From the NCBI GenBank assembly GCA_016201195.1, contig JACQDI010000063.1, positions 1-5,747 of the forward strand: a DNA stretch of 5,747 nucleotides, written 5' to 3'. The translations under genes were made by a program, and so were the position numbers. The notes beneath the pieces were generated by a model that saw only the letters and a list, made by a program, of their open reading frames with translations, did no database searches and was not told the DNA's origin. Source of the DNA: Acidobacteriota bacterium. Lineage in GTDB: Bacteria; Acidobacteriota; Terriglobia; Bryobacterales; JACQDG01. Positions 4,269 to 5,747 of the stretch are shown here, piece after piece (position 1 is the stretch's first letter; the number at the start of each line of letters is the position of its first letter).

Positions 4269-5747
4269 GGGGTTTCGACGGGCCCGGCTCCGGAGCTGGG
4301 CGACCGTATCTGTGTTGTTGGTGTCATTAGGCCTAGTCTGGGGACAACCGGCCCCGCAGACGCAGCAGCCCAAGCCCCAGCCGAAGTCTCCGTTCGAAGC
4401 CATTCCCGAGGAAAAGCAGGCCGAGCCGCCCAAGCCTCAGCAGCCCCCCGCTCCCAAGCCGAAGTCCCCGTTTGAAGCCGTTCCGGAGGAGAAAAAAGAG
4501 GAGAAGAAGGAAGAAAAGCCCGCCGCTGCGGCCCCCGAGGCCGCCGCTCCCGCCCAGCCCGCCCGGCAGGACATCATTGAGCGCATCGAGTTTAAGGGCA
4601 ACCGGCGTGTCCCGCGCGACACGCTGGTCTCCCGGCTCTACTCCAAAGCCGGCGACCCCTACGATCCCGACCAGCTCCGCCGCGACTTCATGCTGCTGTG
4701 GAACACCGGCTACTTCGACGACGTGCGCCTGGAGGTCGAGGAGGGGAAGCTCGGCCAGATCGTCCGTTTCGTGGTCGTCGAGCGGCGCATGGTCCGTACG
4801 ATCAAATACGAAGGCAACAAGTCGGTCACCGTGTCGGAGATCCTGGACCGCTTCAAGGAGCGCAAGGTGGGCCTGGCGGTGGAGACCCGCTATGACCCGA
4901 CCAAGATCGCCCATGCCGCGTTTGTGCTCAAGGACTTGCTCGCCGAGCGCGGCCGCCAGTACGCCACCGTCACCCCGGACGTGAGGCAGATCCCGCCGTC
5001 CTCGATCGAGCTGGTCTTTAACATCGTGGAAGGGCCCAAGGTGAAGGTCGGTAAGATCGACATCGTGGGCAACACGGTGATGTCCGACCGCGTGGCGATC
5101 CGCGCCATGAAGAACCTCCGTCCGATCGGTATCCCCAAGTCCATCTTTCTCGAAAACCTGTTTTCGAAGACCTTCGACCAGAACAAGCTCGAAGAAGATA
5201 AGGACCGGCTGCGCAACGCCTACCAGGAGCGCGGCTATTTTCGGGCCACCGTCGGGGAACACACCCTGACCATGCGCGAAACCGGCGGCCATGGGCTGCG
5301 CATCCCCCTCTTCAAGCCCAACAAGCTCGGCCGGCGCGCCGATCTGAAGATCCCGGTCGACGAAGGCGAGCGCTACCAAATGGGGAAACTCAGCTTCAGC
5401 GACGTGAAGCTGTTCCGCACGCCGGAAGCCGTGCTGCGGCCCCTGTTCCAGATGCAGGAAGGCGCCATCTTCGACGTCTCCAAGCTCCGCAAGGGCATGG
5501 AGAACATGAAAAAGCTCTACGGCGAGTTCGGCTACATCGATTTCGTCTCTGAGCCGTCGTTCGACTTCCCCGAAGGCAAGCCTCCGAAAATCGACCTGAG
5601 CCTGACGGTCGATGAGGGCAAGCAGTTCTTCATCCGCCGCATCAATTTCTCCGGCAACACCACCACGCGCGATAAGGTCATCCGCCGGGAGCTGTTCCTC
5701 GATGAAGGCGACATGTTCAACACCCGCCTCTGGGACATGAGCATCCT
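4267..5747 (+). CDS. bamA: BamA, outer-membrane assembly factor of the Omp85 family (3' end beyond window)
   Basis: 493 codons are present. Residues 1-26 (MGFRRARLRSWATVSVLLVSLGLVWG) are a Sec signal peptide with four arginines. Residues 27-100 form an unusual Pro/Glu/Lys/Ala-rich linker. POTRA domains follow at about 103-174 (IIERIEFKGNRRV), 175-258 (MVRTIKYEGNKSV), 259-370 (KVGKIDIVGNTVM), 371-452 (MGKLSFSDVKLFR) and 453 onward (FFIRRINFSGNTTTRDKVIR), the last cut by the window edge before the barrel. Each shows the family pattern of a first strand ending in an N/G turn and the GYF or GYI motif after the second helix (domains 1, 3 and 4). POTRA3 carries an extra Gly/Lys/Arg-rich loop near 335-360. 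BamA receives unfolded barrel proteins from the periplasm through its POTRA domains and inserts them in the outer membrane. Five POTRAs is the count in E. coli BamA; the TamA alternative has three. ATG at 4267 is the only start, as the frame closes at 4189 and contains no ATG, GTG or TTG between. Confidence 0.88.
   Translation, partial: MGFRRARLRSWATVSVLLVSLGLVWGQPAPQTQQPKPQPKSPFEAIPEEKQAEPPKPQQPPAPKPKSPFEAVPEEKKEEKKEEKPAAAAPEAAAPAQPARQDIIERIEFKGNRRVPRDTLVSRLYSKAGDPYDPDQLRRDFMLLWNTGYFDDVRLEVEEGKLGQIVRFVVVERRMVRTIKYEGNKSVTVSEILDRFKERKVGLAVETRYDPTKIAHAAFVLKDLLAERGRQYATVTPDVRQIPPSSIELVFNIVEGPKVKVGKIDIVGNTVMSDRVAIRAMKNLRPIGIPKSIFLENLFSKTFDQNKLEEDKDRLRNAYQERGYFRATVGEHTLTMRETGGHGLRIPLFKPNKLGRRADLKIPVDEGERYQMGKLSFSDVKLFRTPEAVLRPLFQMQEGAIFDVSKLRKGMENMKKLYGEFGYIDFVSEPSFDFPEGKPPKIDLSLTVDEGKQFFIRRINFSGNTTTRDKVIRRELFLDEGDMFNTRLWDMSI
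4381..4494 (+). repeat. duplicated PKSPFEA-PEEK motif in the BamA linker
   Basis: Codons 39-50 (nt 4381-4416) and 65-76 (nt 4459-4494) both encode PKSPFEAxPEEK, where x is Ile then Val. The copies lie 26 codons apart and differ mostly at third positions, so the peptide rather than the DNA has been kept. This implies an old duplication under selection within an otherwise low-complexity linker. Confidence 0.8.

Noticed and set aside
4333..5379. Open frame of 348 codons on the minus strand opposite bamA
   Set aside because: It is the mirror of strongly supported BamA POTRA coding sequence. Its Leu/Gly/Asp/His-rich composition is typical of antisense frames in GC-rich genes.

Overview
The window is GC-rich, densely coded and Gram-negative. 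An Omp85/BamA gene and a second outer-membrane barrel gene require an outer membrane. The style of the VOC protein, the reversed kinase/STAS pair, the long Pro/Glu/Lys linker in BamA and the heptamer-repeat spacers suggest a member of the Acidobacteriota. This assignment is an inference from protein style, not from a marker gene.

Layout. Positions 1-398 (minus) hold the N-terminal 132 codons of a glycosyltransferase that runs off the left edge. It is divergent from a second, unrelated-looking glycosyltransferase of the polyprenyl-phosphate hexose synthase type (574-1365, plus, TTG start). Next comes a two-gene partner-switching operon on the plus strand: an RsbW/SpoIIAB-like anti-sigma kinase (1466-1909) and a STAS anti-sigma antagonist (1906-2250), translationally coupled through a GTGA overlap. 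Converging on it is a minus-strand pair, a VOC/glyoxalase-fold protein (2954-3328) followed by a small outer-membrane beta-barrel protein (2327-2917). A secreted protein of unknown function (3397-4038) is divergent from the VOC gene. The right edge is bamA (4267 to the end of the window), complete for the signal peptide and four POTRA domains and cut inside the fifth.

The non-coding structure is the least ordinary part. Three spacers (2255-2328, 2923-2957, 4040-4130) carry a period-7 purine-rich repeat, consensus AGRAGNC. In two of them it is arranged as a long inverted repeat that begins 1-4 bases after a stop codon and should fold into a terminator-like hairpin. In the third, the last heptamer supplies the Shine-Dalgarno of the barrel gene. 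In addition, the bamA leader contains an exact 41-bp tandem duplication whose second copy ends on the first two bases of the bamA start codon.

Functionally, bamA and the barrel protein belong to outer-membrane biogenesis, the two glycosyltransferases to envelope or solute glycoside synthesis, and the kinase/STAS pair to stress-type sigma-factor control. No defence system, mobile element, CRISPR array, tRNA or rRNA was seen.
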